The notes under the pieces: generated by a model
The model's input: only the letters and a program-made list of their open reading frames with translations
Databases searched by the model: none
Told to the model about the DNA's origin: nothing
In this document: one piece after another, positions 8,123-16,396 of the stretch
Layout: the number at the start of each line of letters is the position of its first letter
Position numbering within the stretch: position 1 is the stretch's first letter
Translations under genes and position numbers: made by a program
Origin: Alphaproteobacteria bacterium
Lineage (GTDB): Bacteria; Pseudomonadota; Alphaproteobacteria; Rhodobacterales; Rhodobacteraceae
DNA: 48,337 bases
Assembly (NCBI GenBank): GCA_030427405.1
Contig: JAUHXK010000018.1
Location: 1 to 48,337, forward strand
Direction: 5' to 3'

Positions 8123-9394
8123 TCAGAATCTGGCCTTCAGCAAGTGGGTTGCAACCGCGCCGCTTTCAAAAAAGGCACGGCGCATTCCGGGCAGGCGTTC
8201 ATCATGGGTGTCGACCATACGAACCGGAAGAACAGAAGGATCGCCGCTCAGCAGGCTTTCGGCCGCCCACCTGCCAAATACCGTTCCCGGGCCAATGCCG
8301 CGCCCTGAATAGCCGTGAACAGACAGCGCCCGCGGGCCGATCGAGACAATCTTGGGCAGGTGGTCAGATGTCATGGATATCCGGCCATGCCAGCCTGGGA
8401 CAAGGGGTTCGCCCGCAAGCGCCGGAAACAGGGCGGCCATTTTGCGGCGGACCCAACCTGAATGTACGGAACGCCCGATATGGCCCAGATCGCCCATGCC
8501 GCCGATGATAAACCGCCCCTCGCGATCCATGCGGAAGGACGTCATGATCAACCCAGTATCCCAGCATCCTTCGCCACCGGGCAGGATGTCCTTGCGCAAT
8601 GCCTCGGGCAGCGGCGCTGTTGCACACTGGAAATAGTAGACCGGGACATAGGACGGGGCCGTGCCCTGCAGACCCTGATGATAGGCGTTGGTTGCCTGGA
8701 TAACCGCTTTGGCCCGCACCTCGCCACGGGACGTTTTCAACACCCACGCGTGTCCATCATGGGCCATTGAGGTAACGGAGCTGCGCTGAAAAACACGGGC
8801 ACCCGCACCGGTCGCGGCGCGCGCAAGTCCGCGAACATAGGCCAGGGGCTGAATAGTTCCCGCGCGCGGATCGAACAGCGCGCCGTGAAAGGCGGCGCTG
8901 CCTGTTCGCTGCTGAACCTGCTGTGCGGACAACAGCTCAACCGGCGCGCCCGAGGCGACATGTTGCGTATGGCGGGTGCGGATATCGCGGTAACCGGATG
9001 GCGAATGTGCACAATGCAGCGTCCCGTTCCTGACCGGCTCGCATGCGATGTCATGCTCGGCGATCAGCTGAAAAACGTCGGATGGCGCCTGCGCCAGCAA
9101 GGTAATCAGCCGGTTTCCGGACTCATGACCCAGATGCGCGCGGATATCGTCTTGCGGCACCCATAGACCTGCATTGACCAGCCCCACGTTGCGCCCCGAG
9201 CCGCCGTGACCGATGTCATGCGCTTCCAGCAACACGGTCGATGCCCCGACCCGCGCCGCCGTCAACGCGGCCGAGCACCCGGTATAGCCGCCCCCTATTA
9301 TGGCCAGATCAGCCGTAACGGTATCGGACAGATCGGTACATTCCAGGTGTTCGCGGCACGTATTTTGCCAAAGGGGCAGTTCGGGATCGCTCAC
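8123..9394 (-). CDS. FAD-dependent amine/amino-acid oxidoreductase (DAO family, PuuB-like)
   Basis: A 423-residue flavoprotein of the D-amino-acid oxidase fold. The Rossmann motif DLAIIGGGYTGCSAAL begins at residue 29 and is followed by the E of VLLEAHDIG, which binds FAD ribose, then GGSGRNVGLVNAG. The C-terminal half has GRISMTSDHLPKI and VHGYSGRGIGPGT, typical of gamma-glutamylputrescine oxidase and related enzymes acting on secondary or primary amines. It is the third gene of a minus-strand operon, 39 bases after the acyltransferase gene. Its substrate is unknown. The neighbours (fused E1 enzyme, acyltransferase) suggest a shared pathway acting on an amine- or amide-containing molecule, but that is inference. 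Confidence 0.85.
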   Translation of the reverse strand: MSDPELPLWQNTCREHLECTDLSDTVTADLAIIGGGYTGCSAALTAARVGASTVLLEAHDIGHGGSGRNVGLVNAGLWVPQDDIRAHLGHESGNRLITLLAQAPSDVFQLIAEHDIACEPVRNGTLHCAHSPSGYRDIRTRHTQHVASGAPVELLSAQQVQQRTGSAAFHGALFDPRAGTIQPLAYVRGLARAATGAGARVFQRSSVTSMAHDGHAWVLKTSRGEVRAKAVIQATNAYHQGLQGTAPSYVPVYYFQCATAPLPEALRKDILPGGEGCWDTGLIMTSFRMDREGRFIIGGMGDLGHIGRSVHSGWVRRKMAALFPALAGEPLVPGWHGRISMTSDHLPKIVSIGPRALSVHGYSGRGIGPGTVFGRWAAESLLSGDPSVLPVRMVDTHDERLPGMRRAFFESGAVATHLLKARF

Positions 9395-9433
9395 TCAAAA
9401 CCTCGTGCGTTTTTGCGGATCATCCGCTTCGAT

Positions 9434-10468
9434 TCACCCGGTTGCAAGGGGCCTTTGATCGGCACGCCCCATAGAGACCAGCAAATGCCTGTCCTGCTGC
9501 CGCGAAAGGAACCCTGACTTGTCGACCAGACCCTGCCAGCCCGCCAGGACCAGCGATTGCGCGACCGCCCCGCCAAGCGTCGCGCCCGGCCCGGTCACGA
9601 TGAACATATCGGGTGCGAATTCCCGCGCTGCGGTCTGAACGGCGCGGGTAAAATCATAGGTCTCGGTCACTTGGTGACCCAGCGTATAGTCCCACAGTTT
9701 CGCCGGGTCCGTGGCTCCGGGCCACCAGATCTTGCCGCGCCCGTCGATCAACGGCTTGCCCGGTTGCCCGAACAAATGCGCGCCCAATTGCGCCCGGCCC
9801 TGTTCTGCGACCGGGGCCTGAAGGCGGGTGTGAAACGCGGCGTGATTTGGCAGGCGCAGGGGAAACCGGTCCTGAACGACGGGGTACGCGGCCTCGAACG
9901 CGGCAAGCCCCTGGTCGTTCCCTGCCAGCACCAGCATTCCACCCAGATCAATGGACAGCGACAGGTCGTGCCCTTGGGTTGCCGCGATCTCGTCCACGGC
10001 AGACAGAAAGCCCGCCTTGCGGACCGGATCGTAAGCCCAATCTTCCCCGACAAAGGGATAGACGAGCTGACCGCCGATCAGGTTTTCCTGCATCAGTGTG
10101 CCCATCGTGTTGACGACCCTGAATCCGTTTTCCGCCGTCAGGGCCCCGGCCACCGCAAGCGCGCTGTACCAGCCCATCGAATTGCCGGTGACGGCCACAA
10201 CCTCGATATCCTCGGCCAGCGCCTGCGCATCGGCCAGCGATGCGGCATAGATCAGAGGCGAGGCGACGTCGCCGCGTGAATATTGCGCGACCGAGAACCG
10301 CTGGGCCCCGTCCAGCGCGATGATTGCGCTTTGCCCGTTTTCAGTCCGAAGGGTATCAAACCGCCCAAACAGTTCCATCCGCCCCGCGTGATGGCGGTGC
10401 AGGTAGCCCAGCTCGGGCTTGTTGTACGTTCCCCGTCCGGGGCAGATCACGACGGCGGTTCGGGTCAT
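9434..10468 (-). CDS. Acyltransferase of the malonyl-CoA:ACP transacylase (FabD) fold, atypical active site
   Basis: A 344-residue stand-alone acyltransferase-fold protein starting MTRTAVVICPGRGTYNKPE. The nucleophile elbow is GNSMGWYSALAVAGAL (Ser97), equivalent to GHSLGEYSAL of FabD, and the partner histidine is in LPNHAAFHT (His209). Two FabD residues are changed. The arginine that binds the malonyl carboxylate (in the FabD stretch MRGKFMQ) aligns with Met122 in TMGTLMQ, and the N-terminal GQG motif reads PGRG. The enzyme therefore probably does not use malonyl groups. ATG at 10466-10468 overlaps the stop of the E1-fusion gene (ATGA); a longer upstream frame overlaps that gene and lacks similarity. 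Databases are likely to call it an ACP S-malonyltransferase. Confidence 0.82.
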   Translation of the reverse strand: MTRTAVVICPGRGTYNKPELGYLHRHHAGRMELFGRFDTLRTENGQSAIIALDGAQRFSVAQYSRGDVASPLIYAASLADAQALAEDIEVVAVTGNSMGWYSALAVAGALTAENGFRVVNTMGTLMQENLIGGQLVYPFVGEDWAYDPVRKAGFLSAVDEIAATQGHDLSLSIDLGGMLVLAGNDQGLAAFEAAYPVVQDRFPLRLPNHAAFHTRLQAPVAEQGRAQLGAHLFGQPGKPLIDGRGKIWWPGATDPAKLWDYTLGHQVTETYDFTRAVQTAAREFAPDMFIVTGPGATLGGAVAQSLVLAGWQGLVDKSGFLSRQQDRHLLVSMGRADQRPLATG

Positions 10469-12654
10469 TCCAAAACTCCGGCCAATTTGAGCGCGGCGGC
10501 AACGATACCTTCCTTCGACGGCAGTGGCGCGGCATAGGCGGGGCCGGTTGCGATAAAGCAATCTTCGGCCACGACACGGGCGGTCGGCAGGGTGGTGTTT
10601 TCGGCAAAAAGGGTCATCACCCCTTCGGACTGGCTGCCGGTGCGGCGGCATTCATCGACGATCAGAACGTGTTTGCAGCCCTTGGTGGCCTCAAGCAACG
10701 CCTGTTCCGGCAACGGCGCCAGCCATCGCATGTCGATGATGCGGGTGTTCACGCCTGCTGCTTGTAAATCAGGCAGCGCCTGTTGCGACAGGTAATGCCC
10801 GTTGCCATAGGTGACGATGGCCAGATCCTGACCCGTGCCATGCACACCGACCTCGCCCAGCGCGATCCTTTGGCCGGGCGCGGGATAGCGTGTCATCCAT
10901 GCCGCGTCCTGCGCAGTGTGGAGGTCCCGCATCGGGTAGAGCGCTATGGGTTCGACAAACACCACGACGCGCTGCTCTTCGCGCGCCAGTCGCACGCATT
11001 CGCGCAGCATCTGCGCCGCATCCGCGCCAGTTGAGGGACATGCGATAACAAGTCCGGGAATATCGCGCAGCACCGCCAGCGAATTGTCATTGTGAAAATG
11101 ACCGCCAAACCCCTTTTGATACCCCAGCCCGGCAATGCGCAGCACCATCGGGTTGGTGAACTGGCCGTTCGAAAAGAACGGCAGGGTCGCCGCCTCGCCC
11201 CGGATCTGGTCTTCGGCATTGTGAAGATAGGCAAGGAACTGAATTTCGGGGATCGGAACAAAGCCGTTATGCCCCATGCCGATTGCAAGCCCCAGGATGG
11301 ACTGTTCATCCAGCAGCGTGTCGATGACCCGGTCCGCGCCAAAACGCTGCTGCAGTTTTTGCGTCACGCCATACACACCGCCCTTGCGGCCGACATCCTC
11401 GCCCATGCAGACGATTTCGCGATGTTCCAGCATCAGGTCGGTAAGTGCCCAATTGATCAGGCGGCTCATCGGCTGCGGGTCGTCCATCGCCCGCATATCG
11501 CCACCAAACAGCGCAGCACGCGCGTCGGTGCCGGGGCCATTGGTGGGGTTGCAGACGCGTTTGGGCGGGATCAGGCTTGCCCTGACATCATCCGCGGTTC
11601 GCAGATGGGGACGGGTCGCGGCCTCGGCGGCGACACGATCGGTGCGGGCGCAGGTTTCGCGGTAAATCGTCAATGCCTGATCGGGCGAAAGCGCGCCCGC
11701 CTCGTCCAGCAGGCGCACCGAATGCAGCAGCGGATCGTTTGCCTCGTCTGCCTCAACCTCGGATTTCGGCAGGTACGTGGTCGGGACGTCCGCCCCGGCA
11801 TGACCATACAGACGCACGGTTTTCAGGTGCAGGAACGCGGGCTTGCGACGGGTCCGAACATAGTCGGCCGCCGCTTTTGCAACAGCATGGGTTTCATAGA
11901 TGTCCAACCCATTGGCCTGAAAATACCGCACGCCCGGCCGGTGTTCCATCGACGCCTGTATCCACCCTTTCGGCGTCTTGACCGAAATCCCGATACCATT
12001 GTCTTCGCACACAAACAGCAGCGGCAGCGGAATTGACTGAACGCTGGTCCAGCCTGCCGTGTTGATCGCCCCCTGAGCGGTCGAGTGGTTGGCCGATGCG
12101 TCCCCGAACGAACACATGGCGATGCCATCCTCTGGCAATTGCCGGTGTTCCGGGACATGGCGCCGGGCCGCGCCCAGCGCATAGGCCGCGCCCACTGCCT
12201 TGGGCAGGTGGCTGGCGATGGTCGAGGTTTGCGGCGGGATCATCAGCGCCTTGGACCCAAGCACCTTGTGCCGCCCGCCCGAGGTCGGGTCCTGCGATGA
12301 ACACGCAAAGCTGAGCAGCATGTCCCAGGCGATCTGCTGGCCTGGAACTTGTTCCGCGCGGGCAATCTGAAAAGCGGCGTCACGGTAATGCAGAAAGGCA
12401 ATGTCAGTTGGCCGCAATGCCTGCGCAACGGCCGCCATACCCTCGTGCCCCGATGACCCGATTGTATAGAATCCCTGCCCCGCCTTCTGCATCGCACGGC
12501 TGGTGCGATCCAGCGCCCGGCTGAGAACCTGCGCACGAAACAGCAAGACGGCCTCGGGCGCCGTCAGCCCCGGACAGGGTGGCGCACCTTGGGGAAAATC
12601 GCCAGCCGCCACGCGGGTCAGGAAATTCTGGTGAACGATCTCGGCGCGATCCAT
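10465..12654 (-). CDS. Thiamine-diphosphate-dependent 2-oxoacid dehydrogenase E1, fused alpha and beta chains
   Basis: A 729-residue fusion of the E1 alpha chain (about residues 1-370) and beta chain (about 400-729) of branched-chain/pyruvate-type 2-oxoacid dehydrogenases. The ThDP-Mg motif is seen as SFGDASANHSTAQGAIN followed by FVCEDNGIGISV (GD...N). The beta part has CMGEDVGRKGGVYGVT, DTLLDEQSILGLAIGMG and the transketolase C-terminal TYGNGHYL domain. It would decarboxylate a 2-oxoacid and transfer the acyl group. No E2 or E3 is nearby. A second ATG (12652-12654) is preferred because AGAAGGA sits about 7 bases upstream of it, while it is too close to the ATG at 12658-12660. First gene of its operon, divergent from a LysR gene. 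Confidence 0.9.
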   Translation of the reverse strand: MDRAEIVHQNFLTRVAAGDFPQGAPPCPGLTAPEAVLLFRAQVLSRALDRTSRAMQKAGQGFYTIGSSGHEGMAAVAQALRPTDIAFLHYRDAAFQIARAEQVPGQQIAWDMLLSFACSSQDPTSGGRHKVLGSKALMIPPQTSTIASHLPKAVGAAYALGAARRHVPEHRQLPEDGIAMCSFGDASANHSTAQGAINTAGWTSVQSIPLPLLFVCEDNGIGISVKTPKGWIQASMEHRPGVRYFQANGLDIYETHAVAKAAADYVRTRRKPAFLHLKTVRLYGHAGADVPTTYLPKSEVEADEANDPLLHSVRLLDEAGALSPDQALTIYRETCARTDRVAAEAATRPHLRTADDVRASLIPPKRVCNPTNGPGTDARAALFGGDMRAMDDPQPMSRLINWALTDLMLEHREIVCMGEDVGRKGGVYGVTQKLQQRFGADRVIDTLLDEQSILGLAIGMGHNGFVPIPEIQFLAYLHNAEDQIRGEAATLPFFSNGQFTNPMVLRIAGLGYQKGFGGHFHNDNSLAVLRDIPGLVIACPSTGADAAQMLRECVRLAREEQRVVVFVEPIALYPMRDLHTAQDAAWMTRYPAPGQRIALGEVGVHGTGQDLAIVTYGNGHYLSQQALPDLQAAGVNTRIIDMRWLAPLPEQALLEATKGCKHVLIVDECRRTGSQSEGVMTLFAENTTLPTARVVAEDCFIATGPAYAAPLPSKEGIVAAALKLAGVLE

Positions 12655-12842
12655 AGGCATTTCCTTCTGTCTGGCCCCGGGCGCAGCAGCTTTATCCGCA
12701 CCTGAGGATTTGTCCCGTGCCCAAGGGCGAATTTCAAGACTGTAAAGGCACGCCGGCCGCCCACCGGGTTTGCATCACTGATGGCTCTGGCGGGCAGGAA
12801 ATACCAGTGCTATTGCATTAAAAAGGTATGAGGATATGTCAT

Positions 12843-13742
12843 ATGATTGCACCGCGCCGGTTTCTGCCCTCGATCTCGTCCCTTCTGGCGCTGGAAGCCG
12901 TTGACCGGCTTGGCAGCGCATCCGCGGCGGCAGAGGAATTATCCCTGACGCAAAGCGCCATCAGCAGGCAGCTAAAAACAATGGAGACGCAACTGGGTGT
13001 CGATCTCATTGAGCGCAGCCAGATGCGCCTGCACCTGACCCCCGCCGCCAAAGACTATGCGCAAACCGCAAGGGTTGCGGTTCAGGACCTGGCGCAGGCA
13101 GCCCTGAAGCTTACCGCGAACCCGGCCGGTGGATCATTGAACCTGTCGATCCTGCCCGCGTTCGGAATGCATTGGCTGGCACCCCGGCTGCGCGACTTTG
13201 CGCGCCAGCACCCCGAGGTAACAATGAACCTTGGCACAAGGCTAAAGCCCTTTGACTTTGCAGCCGAGCAGTTTGACGCGGCCATCCATTTCGGGCGCCG
13301 CGACTGGGCGGGCGTGCATTATTTGCCGCTGATGCGCGAAGAGGTGCTGCCCGTATGCGCGCCCGAGTTCGCACCGGACGGATTTGCAGAACTTGCCGAT
13401 ATCCAGGCCGCGCCGCTGTTGCACCTGGACACACGGCCAGATGGCTGGGAACGCTGGTTCGCGGCACAAGGCGCGCCCGTGGCAGGGCTGCGCGGAATGC
13501 TGTTCGACCAGTTCTCGACCATGATCCAGGCGACCATTCATGGCCTGGGAATCGCCCTGCTGCCCGCCTATCTGGTGGCTGACGACCTTGGGTCCGGGCG
13601 CCTGGTCACGGCTTGGGACGGCCCCCGCGTCAGCCTGGGGGACTATTATCTGGTCTGGCCGTCAGACCGCGCCGCCACCGGGCCGCTGCGGTCATTCCGG
13701 GATTGGCTGGAAGGCCAATTGCCCGTGGGCGCCACGGGTTAG
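12843..13742 (+). CDS. LysR-family transcriptional regulator (GcvA-like)
   Basis: A 299-residue regulator with an N-terminal winged helix-turn-helix (FLPSISSLLALEAVDRLGSASAAAEELSLTQSAISRQLKTME) and a C-terminal substrate-binding domain. The domain order, with DAAIHFGRRDWAG and the ending LVWPSDRAATGPLRSFRDWL, resembles the GcvA subgroup. The ATG at 12843 has GAGGA eight bases upstream. An earlier ATG at 12828 would add five residues. The gene is divergent from the E1-fusion operon, separated by about 190 bases, so it most likely controls that operon together with itself. The inducer is unknown; it could be the substrate of the E1 or oxidase enzyme. Confidence 0.93.
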   Translation: MIAPRRFLPSISSLLALEAVDRLGSASAAAEELSLTQSAISRQLKTMETQLGVDLIERSQMRLHLTPAAKDYAQTARVAVQDLAQAALKLTANPAGGSLNLSILPAFGMHWLAPRLRDFARQHPEVTMNLGTRLKPFDFAAEQFDAAIHFGRRDWAGVHYLPLMREEVLPVCAPEFAPDGFAELADIQAAPLLHLDTRPDGWERWFAAQGAPVAGLRGMLFDQFSTMIQATIHGLGIALLPAYLVADDLGSGRLVTAWDGPRVSLGDYYLVWPSDRAATGPLRSFRDWLEGQLPVGATG

Positions 13743-13754
13743 CACGCCCTTCAA

Positions 13755-14912
13755 TCAGACATCCAGCGACCGCGCGATGAGTTCCTTCATCACTTCGTTG
13801 GTACCGCCATAGATCATCTGCACCCGCGCATCTGCATATAGACGGGCAATGGGGTATTCCATCATGAACCCATAACCCCCGAACAGTTGCAGACATTCAT
13901 GCATGACCTCGTTCTGCGCCTCTGAGCCCCAGTATTTCACCATCGAGGCCGTCGGTGCATCCAACGCCCCCGCTTCGAGCTTGCCGATACAGTGATTGAC
14001 AAAGCTGCGCAGTACCTCGGCCTTGGTCTTGCATTCGGCCAGCTTGAAACGGGTATTCTGAAAATCCATGACGCGCTGACCGAAGGCCTTGCGCTCTTGC
14101 ACATATTTCACGGTCTCGGCGATGGCGAAATCAATTGCGCCCAGCGCCATGATGCCGATGGTCAGACGCTCCCACGGCAGTTGTTTCATTAACTGATAGA
14201 AACCTTGCCCTTCCTCTGACCCGATCAGATTGGTCATCGGAACCTTGACGTCCTCGAAAAACAGCTCGGCAGTGTCGTTGCCTTTCATCCCCAGCTTTTT
14301 GAGGTTGCGGCCCCTGCGAAACCCTTCGGCACCATCCGTTTCAACCGCGATCAACGAAACGCCCTTGGCACCTTGTGACTTGTCGGTCTTGGCCACCACG
14401 ATCACCAGATCCGCTGTCTGCCCGTTCGTAATAAATATCTTCGAGCCGTTGATCCGGTATGAATTTCCGTCTTTCTCGGCCGTGGTGCGCACCGATTGCA
14501 GGTCGGACCCCGTGCCGGGCTCGGTCATTGCAATCGCTCCGATCATCTCGCCAGAGGCAAGCTTGGGCAACCAGGCTTTCTTTTGATCCTCGCTGCCATA
14601 GGCGGTGATGTAATGGGTCACGATCGACTGGATGCCATAGCCCCAGCCTGCGTCCCCCCGCGATGTTTGCTCATAGATCGTGACAGCGTCAAAGCCCATC
14701 CCGCCGCCCACGCCGCCATAATCTTCGCCGATTGCGCCGGCCATCAGCCCGGTCTCGCCCGCCTTGTGCCAGAAACCCCGGTCGACCACGCCATTCGCGG
14801 CCCAGGTCTCGATATTGGGCACCAGTTCATCATCCATGAAACGCCCAGCCATTTCGGCAAACATCCGGTGTTCATCCGTGACCCAGGCGGCGGTACTGGA
14901 AAAAAGCGACAT
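13755..14912 (-). CDS. Acyl-CoA dehydrogenase (long-chain type active site)
   Basis: A 385-residue FAD enzyme that oxidises an acyl-CoA to the trans-2-enoyl-CoA. Family segments include the FAD/substrate motif AMTEPGTGSDLQS, ITNGQTADL, GMKGNDTAELFFEDV and QLFGGYGFMMEYP. The position of the catalytic Glu in medium-chain enzymes is Gly369 here (IYGGTNEVMKELIAR). As in long-chain acyl-CoA and isovaleryl-CoA dehydrogenases, the base is probably Glu248 in LPWERLTIG. The start giving MSLFSSTAAW at 14910-14912 is used; the longer frame has a non-family N-terminus. It is convergent with the LysR gene (12 bases) and lies 140 bases downstream of a TetR gene on the same strand, so it may be controlled by that repressor. 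Confidence 0.93.
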   Translation of the reverse strand: MSLFSSTAAWVTDEHRMFAEMAGRFMDDELVPNIETWAANGVVDRGFWHKAGETGLMAGAIGEDYGGVGGGMGFDAVTIYEQTSRGDAGWGYGIQSIVTHYITAYGSEDQKKAWLPKLASGEMIGAIAMTEPGTGSDLQSVRTTAEKDGNSYRINGSKIFITNGQTADLVIVVAKTDKSQGAKGVSLIAVETDGAEGFRRGRNLKKLGMKGNDTAELFFEDVKVPMTNLIGSEEGQGFYQLMKQLPWERLTIGIMALGAIDFAIAETVKYVQERKAFGQRVMDFQNTRFKLAECKTKAEVLRSFVNHCIGKLEAGALDAPTASMVKYWGSEAQNEVMHECLQLFGGYGFMMEYPIARLYADARVQMIYGGTNEVMKELIARSLDV

Positions 14913-15052
14913 TACGAGATCTCCGATATGCGTTTGCCATACGCTACCGCCCGGCAGGCGCGGTTCCAATCCGCCTTACGCCGCGTCCTGAGGGATGCAA
15001 CGCAACGTTCATTGTTCTTTTGGCTGCCGCCCGCGCGGATTTCGCGGGGCGA

Positions 15053-15616
15053 TCAGGACAAGGCGGCGTCGATCAACACCCGGGCCGCCTGCTTGGCATC
15101 CGCCGCGGGATCACAGCTGTTCAACAGGACCGCCGTGACAATCGCCCCCTCCTTGAGCAACAACAGTTGGCACCCAAGCTTTTGCGGATCACTGGCGCCC
15201 GCCTTGCTGGCCAGGTCGGTGTAATAGTCCAGAAGCAACCGTTTGTGTTCGCCAGCCTGAACATGAATCGGGTGATCAATGTCCTGAAACTCGGCCCCAG
15301 CCTTGATGAACATACACCCGCGATAGCTGTCTTCTTCGAACCACTCGCCCAAGGCATCGAAACTGGCAAGCATCTGCTCCGCCGGCGTGGTCGCCAACTC
15401 ATTGATCCGACGAATGAACCAGTTGCGGAAATTCTCGTCCCGCAGGCGCAGAACCGCCAGGATCAGATCCTCTTTGGTGCGGAAATGCTTGTACATCGAG
15501 GTTTTTGAAACGCCGGTTTCGACCACGAGCTTATCCATTCCCGTGGCATGAAACCCGTCACGGTAAAAGACCTGCAACGCTTTCCTGACCAGTTCGTCCC
15601 GCTTGTTTGGGCGCAT
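15053..15616 (-). CDS. TetR/AcrR-family transcriptional repressor
   Basis: A 187-residue regulator. The N-terminal helix-turn-helix is clear: RDELVRKALQVFYRDGFHATGMDKLVVETGVSKTSMYKHFRTKEDLI. The C-terminal ligand domain contains CMFIKAGAEFQD and a Leu-rich helix. ATG at 15614-15616 is chosen because a perfect 16-bp palindrome lies at 15632-15647, just upstream, where a longer start would put it inside the gene. Two related sites lie in front of the plus-strand operon starting near 15824. The protein therefore probably represses itself and that operon. It may also affect the acyl-CoA dehydrogenase downstream. The ligand is unknown. Confidence 0.92.
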   Translation of the reverse strand: MRPNKRDELVRKALQVFYRDGFHATGMDKLVVETGVSKTSMYKHFRTKEDLILAVLRLRDENFRNWFIRRINELATTPAEQMLASFDALGEWFEEDSYRGCMFIKAGAEFQDIDHPIHVQAGEHKRLLLDYYTDLASKAGASDPQKLGCQLLLLKEGAIVTAVLLNSCDPAADAKQAARVLIDAALS

Positions 15617-15631
15617 GATTCGGCTCTCCTG

Positions 15632-15647
15632 TGTACTGATCAGTACA
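15632..15647. promoter_or_regulatory. Perfect palindromic operator of the TetR gene
   Basis: TGTACTGATCAGTACA is a perfect 16-bp palindrome that ends 16 bases upstream of the TetR start codon. The length and position are typical of TetR operators. It matches 12 of 16 positions with the two repeats at 15761-15808, sharing the core TAC-GATC-GTACA. Assignment to the adjacent repressor is inference from position. Confidence 0.75.
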
Positions 15648-15752
15648 TAATATCTGAAATCGATAAGCGCAATGCGCATCAGTAATCTGTTATTTTTTAA
15701 TAGTTTTTTTCAACCCCCTGAACTTCGGCAAAGAAAAGTTCAAAAAATATAC

Positions 15753-15808
15753 TTGAAAAAAGTTACCGATCTGTACACTTTCTCCCAAAGAGTTACCGAT
15801 CTGTACAC
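15753..15808 (+). promoter_or_regulatory. Promoter with tandem TetR-type operators
   Basis: The 18-base sequence AGTTACCGATCTGTACAC occurs twice without change, at 15761-15778 and 15791-15808, spaced exactly 30 bases start to start (about three helical turns). A -35-like TTGAAA (15753-15758) and a -10-like TACACT or CACTTT (15774-15781) place the first copy inside the core promoter. Bound repressor would then block RNA polymerase. The second copy would overlap the transcript start. The operon beginning at 15824 follows. Confidence 0.7.
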
Positions 15809-15823
15809 CGAAGGGATTGACCG

Positions 15824-15907
15824 ATGCGACGCCGTTCCAGCCCATTTTCCGCCCAGTACGTTCCGTTTCTGCTTGCCCTGGCCCTTGTCGCCGCTTCTCT
15901 TGCCTGA
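15824..15907 (+). CDS. Candidate 27-residue hydrophobic peptide
   Basis: A short reading frame with a good ribosome site (GAAGGGA seven bases before ATG). It encodes [20 protein letters not shown] followed by LVAASLA and a TGA stop. The three arginines and hydrophobic stretch look like a signal-anchor or a tiny membrane peptide. It is the first frame after the tandem operators and ends 11 bases before the SnoaL-like gene, so it could be a leader peptide that assists translation of the next gene. I do not recognise a family. Confidence 0.45.
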   Translation: MRRRSSPFSAQYVPFLLALALVAASLA

Positions 15908-15918
15908 AGGTCAACACC

Positions 15919-16383
15919 ATGACACGCCCCCCTCTGCCCCCTTTTTCCGCAGAAAGCGCCGCCCAAAAGGTCCGCCTGGCGGAAAACGCCTGGAACAGCC
16001 GCGACGCAAATATTGTTACCCCCGCCTATACGGATGACAGCCAGTGGCGAAACCGGTCAGAGTTCCTGACCGGCCATGCCGAAATCCACGGCTTTCTGAC
16101 GCGCAAATGGCAAACCGAACATGAATACCGCCTGATCAAAGAGCTTTGGGCCCAGTCCGGAAACCGGATCGCCGTGCGATATGTCTACGAATGGCATAAT
16201 GATGCGGGCCAGTGGATGCGGTCGCATGGAAACGAAAACTGGGTCTTTGCAGCTGACGGGCGGATGTCCGCGCGGCATGCCTCAATCAACGATGTACCGA
16301 TCACCGCTGATCAGCGGTTGTTTCACTGGCCCTTAGGCCCACGGCCTGACGATCATCCCGCGCTTTCTGAACTTGGCCTGTGA
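15919..16383 (+). CDS. NTF2-like (SnoaL/DUF1348) family protein
   Basis: A 154-residue cytoplasmic protein of the nuclear-transport-factor-2-like cone fold. The pattern [30 protein letters not shown], then [32 protein letters not shown] and [13 protein letters not shown], is characteristic of DUF1348 proteins. Most members have no proven reaction. The fold is used both for small-molecule isomerases and dehydratases and for binding proteins. The start is ATG at 15919, because the longer open frame covers the small upstream peptide gene. It is followed 13 bases later by a PNPOx-like flavoprotein gene. The pair under TetR control suggests a response to, or processing of, a small organic compound. 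Confidence 0.85.
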   Translation: MTRPPLPPFSAESAAQKVRLAENAWNSRDANIVTPAYTDDSQWRNRSEFLTGHAEIHGFLTRKWQTEHEYRLIKELWAQSGNRIAVRYVYEWHNDAGQWMRSHGNENWVFAADGRMSARHASINDVPITADQRLFHWPLGPRPDDHPALSELGL

Positions 16384-16396
16384 CAAAGGAAACATC

